A DNA stretch of 64,000 bases from Prinia subflava (Eukaryota; Chordata; Aves; Passeriformes; Cisticolidae): assembly GCF_021018805.1 (NCBI RefSeq), contig NC_086251.1, forward strand, positions 39,192,767 through 39,256,766. The letters are read 5' to 3'. The notes beneath the pieces were generated by a model. The model was not told the origin of the DNA. It did no database searches and saw nothing but the letters and a program-made list of their open reading frames with translations. A program made the translations under genes and the position numbers. Of the stretch, positions 61,070-64,000 are shown one piece after another (positions within the stretch are counted from its first letter, which is position 1; the number at the start of each line of letters is the position of its first letter).

Positions 61070-64000
61070 TATCACCAGTATTTATTTTAAGTTGCCTTCA
61101 TTTCCAACTTTTCTGGCAGAATGTCAAGCTTCTGTCATAATGCAGAACTCCAGAAAAAGCAGCTCCTGGAAAAAAAGACTACATGAGGAATTCTACCTAA
61201 CTAAAATATAAAATTTAAGAATGAAGCAGCAGAGTTATTTCTGCCTCATAGGGTAGGCAGTCCACTTGAAATTGCCATAAGATTTCTGCACATGAAATGC
61301 CAGGCTGGCATCTCTCTTTAGGGCAGTCATTAGTCAATTTGTCATACTTCATGCAAACATAAATTACTAAATTATAACTACAAATGTGAAAACCTCCAAT
61401 AGTCCTTTACCTCAGGCCAACTATTTCTAGGCTAAACAAACTTGACACCAGGCTTCAGCAGCAATTGTAACAATTCCATGGGGAACTCAGGGGAATTACT
61501 GGCTGTTCTGTATGGAAATATGCAAATTCTATCTAATTTTTAGTCTGTGAAAAAGGAACTATATTTTTACTAAAGTTTTGCATGTAGAAAAACACATCAA
61601 AAAACAAGGCTAGTGTATTTGCATAAATCATGCAACATATAAAGCTCTAGTGCATGTAAATGGAAACTATCACTGTCTTATCTTCATTGGTGAGCTTATA
61701 TTCAAAAATTAGCTTTATTGTCATTTTTGGCATATAAAGCATCTCTGAAATTAACAATCCATCCCTAATGGAACTCAGCATCCCCTTGTTCCTGTCCCAG
61801 TGCCTAAATAAAAGTAAACCTACTGGAAATGATCCTTTTCTTCTTTAGACATATGCAAAGGTTTTCTGCTTTGAAAACTGCCATGCGTAAATCTCTTCCT
61901 ACTAAAGAAACATAAACATTTCACATTTTCATACCCAAATTTAAATGCTAAGTTGCCAAACACTGACTGATGAAGTCTAGTCCGTCCCCAGGCAGGTGAT
62001 ATTCCTTAATTAGGCATTGAAATGCTCCAACCTTTATGAAAAAGTACCACAATGAGGACAGCCTACTCAGCCATAGACTCAGCCTGGTATATTTAATAAA
62101 TACAAATATTTGGTGGCACTATTAGGCTTTGCTTCCAAAAGACAAATCGACAGTATCTCAGTATCTGCTAATGCTAGATTAGGACACTGATGCAACATTT
62201 AACAGTTAATTTAACCTCTCCCAGTCGTATCCATAACTTCCAAAACAAAAGCCACACATTCCTGAGTTCAACCTCAACAGCAGCTTTGTTTGCAACAGAG
62301 ATGTGCCCTTCTCCAAGTTCCTGATCAGAGCACTAAAACTAGCACAGTCCTTAGCTTAGACTGTATTGATAACAGTTAAATATAAACTACTGGAACTATA
62401 GTAATGTCATACAGAGACTCAGAACAAAGAGCAGGTATATGTAACCTAATGTTTTGTAGCTGGATGGAAATAGATGTTCCCTCTTAGGTGGTAAATGGCT
62501 GTTGAGCAGCCACATGTCCCAAAAGCAAAACAAGGAAAGGCCTTTTCCACAAGGAAAAAGCACTGCTTGTATTCCATGAACATGCTTCTCAGCCTCCTGC
62601 AAACTGCTCACCTCATGTCTCAGTCCTCCCACTCCTCTCTGGCCCTAGCTGCATTTCTGGGCCCATAGGAGCTGCAATGGACTTACAAGCTATGTAACTG
62701 CTCTGGGTGATTTCATCAGCAGCGGCCGCACAGCCTCGGGCCAGAAGGAGGTAACATTAGACAACAACAGAGCATCTGTTCAGTTTTATATTAACATACC
62801 AGCCAGTCATGGAGAAAACATTTTTCTTATTTGTTGGCATGAACACCAGGATGGCATTAACGTGGACAAAGTGCCCATGAGCTACACTGCCACCTGTGAC
62901 AGCAAGTAGGGCTGGAGTCTGTGGAAGTATCCTTAAAAAAACTGGCCTCAGCTGTCTTGCAGTGTCAGCTCAGGTATCCACCCACTCACCATCAAAAGAA
63001 AATTGTCTCCTGACACACAAGTAGTTCTGCAGAGAAACTCCTGAATAGTTCATGGGCATTCCTCCTTTACAGAAGGAAAATATATAGACCTCATACTACT
63101 TTTTACACTGTTGGCAGGTAAAGATAATCTGAAAAAATATTAAATTATGCAAAATGAGAAGTTTTCTGTATCTCTCTCTGTTTCTTTTTTTAAAGCAGAA
63201 ACTTAACCTCTCCTATGGATTTAATGCCATAAACTGTTGTAGCCAAGATGTTTATAAAAGATGTTATCAAAACTGGAATCATCAAGAAATTGTATCAGAA
63301 GACACTGTTTATGTACAATTATGCCAGTCTTTCCTTTCCCCCCCACATCTTTTTCCTTCCCTCTTTTTGTTTCCTTTGCATAGATCCACTTAATTCCATC
63401 TCTTCGTGTGGGCAAAAGCTGACAGTTGCATGACAAGGAATGTTTCCCTTTATAAAAGCCTACTTCCTCTCTGTGTAGTTTTAGCCTCATTGAAATGTTT
63501 CCTATTAAGCTCAATCAAGGCAGCAATTATCTAATTACTCACTTATGCTTTTCCAGTCAAAAACTGTATAACCAAGCATATTAGAGGGCTGCATACATGT
63601 TTATTATTGTTTTTATATGTCCCTGTTTAGGTTTAAGAAGCAATCAAATATTTTTACAGTACTTTTGTATGGCCCCTAAGTCTGCTTGCTACAATTTTCT
63701 ACTATAGCAGGTCGCAAAACCACTTCCATGCCTCCTACCAATTCCACAGTAGGTAGATGGTAATTTCAGAATCAAGTTCACAAAACTCAAGTGAAAATGG
63801 ATTTCACAAGGCCTCAGAAAACCCCACATCTTCTATACTAGATGTTTTCTTTAGAAGGATCCTTGAAATCAAGCGTATCAATGATGCAGGTGGTTTATAT
63901 TCTTCAGATGAGATATATAATCAACTTATGGCCACAAAGAGCCATGGCAGCCAACCAACAATGACCAGGTTTTTTTATTAAAGTACAACAGAAATTACAT
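61070..64000. other. Non-coding DNA with one CpG patch
   Basis: Unique sequence. An octamer-type ATGCAAAT lies at 61520-61527 in a stretch (61.49-61.74 kb) with conserved-element-like texture. GCGGCCGC (the NotI sequence) at 62722-62729 stands in a small patch with three CpG pairs, unusual for this window. The terminal frame at 63757-63981 (74 codons) has no recognised product. Confidence 0.6.

Noticed and set aside
1..64000. Endogenous retrovirus, other viral insertion, tRNA, rRNA, CRISPR or prokaryotic system
   Set aside because: No paired long terminal repeats, primer-binding site, gag/pol-like frame, cloverleaf, rRNA signature or spaced repeat array was seen on either strand.

Overview
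The window looks like bird DNA, either intergenic or intronic. It is AT-rich and poor in CpG. Its only clearly recognisable mobile DNA is a handful of 5'-truncated CR1 LINEs with the avian type of 3' end, where an ATTCTATG-like octamer ends the element. Repeat content is low, as is typical of birds. Crocodilians and turtles also carry CR1, so bird is a strong inference and not a proof.

I found no protein-coding gene, rRNA, tRNA, CRISPR array or provirus that I can support. The open reading frames are short (the longest is 174 codons). They lie at random with respect to each other, show no domain that I recognise and often overlap on both strands. This is what AT-rich non-coding DNA gives by chance. 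The only frames with family resemblance are decayed ends of CR1 ORF2.

Layout: 1-21.6 kb is unique AT-rich sequence with a few tiny duplications, one CAAA-type simple repeat and one weak exon-like segment near 1.1-1.2 kb. From 21.6 to 26.4 kb lies a cluster of four CR1 fragments in mixed orientation. Next comes unique DNA with an AT-rich microsatellite (29.4 kb), a long A-rich tract (32.6 kb), a probable ancient MIR-type SINE (32.9 kb) and a CR1 end (36.9 kb). From 37 to 53 kb there is mostly unique DNA with an imperfect hairpin (40.0 kb), a perfect 19-bp tandem duplication (42.2 kb), an old CR1 end (43.1 kb), a palindrome-rich TAATTA-bearing stretch (46.4-46.6 kb) and a 35-bp segment with near-consensus splice sites on both sides (48.55 kb). 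From 53 to 64 kb there is a local 64-bp-period duplication with TA repeats (53.2-53.3 kb), a short CR1 tail (57.7 kb), a purine-only tract (61.0 kb) and an isolated NotI/CpG patch (62.7 kb).

There is no operon, pathway or defence system to describe. The most useful leads are the exon-like segments, the hairpins and the candidate conserved non-coding stretches. All of them need alignment or RNA evidence that cannot be obtained here.
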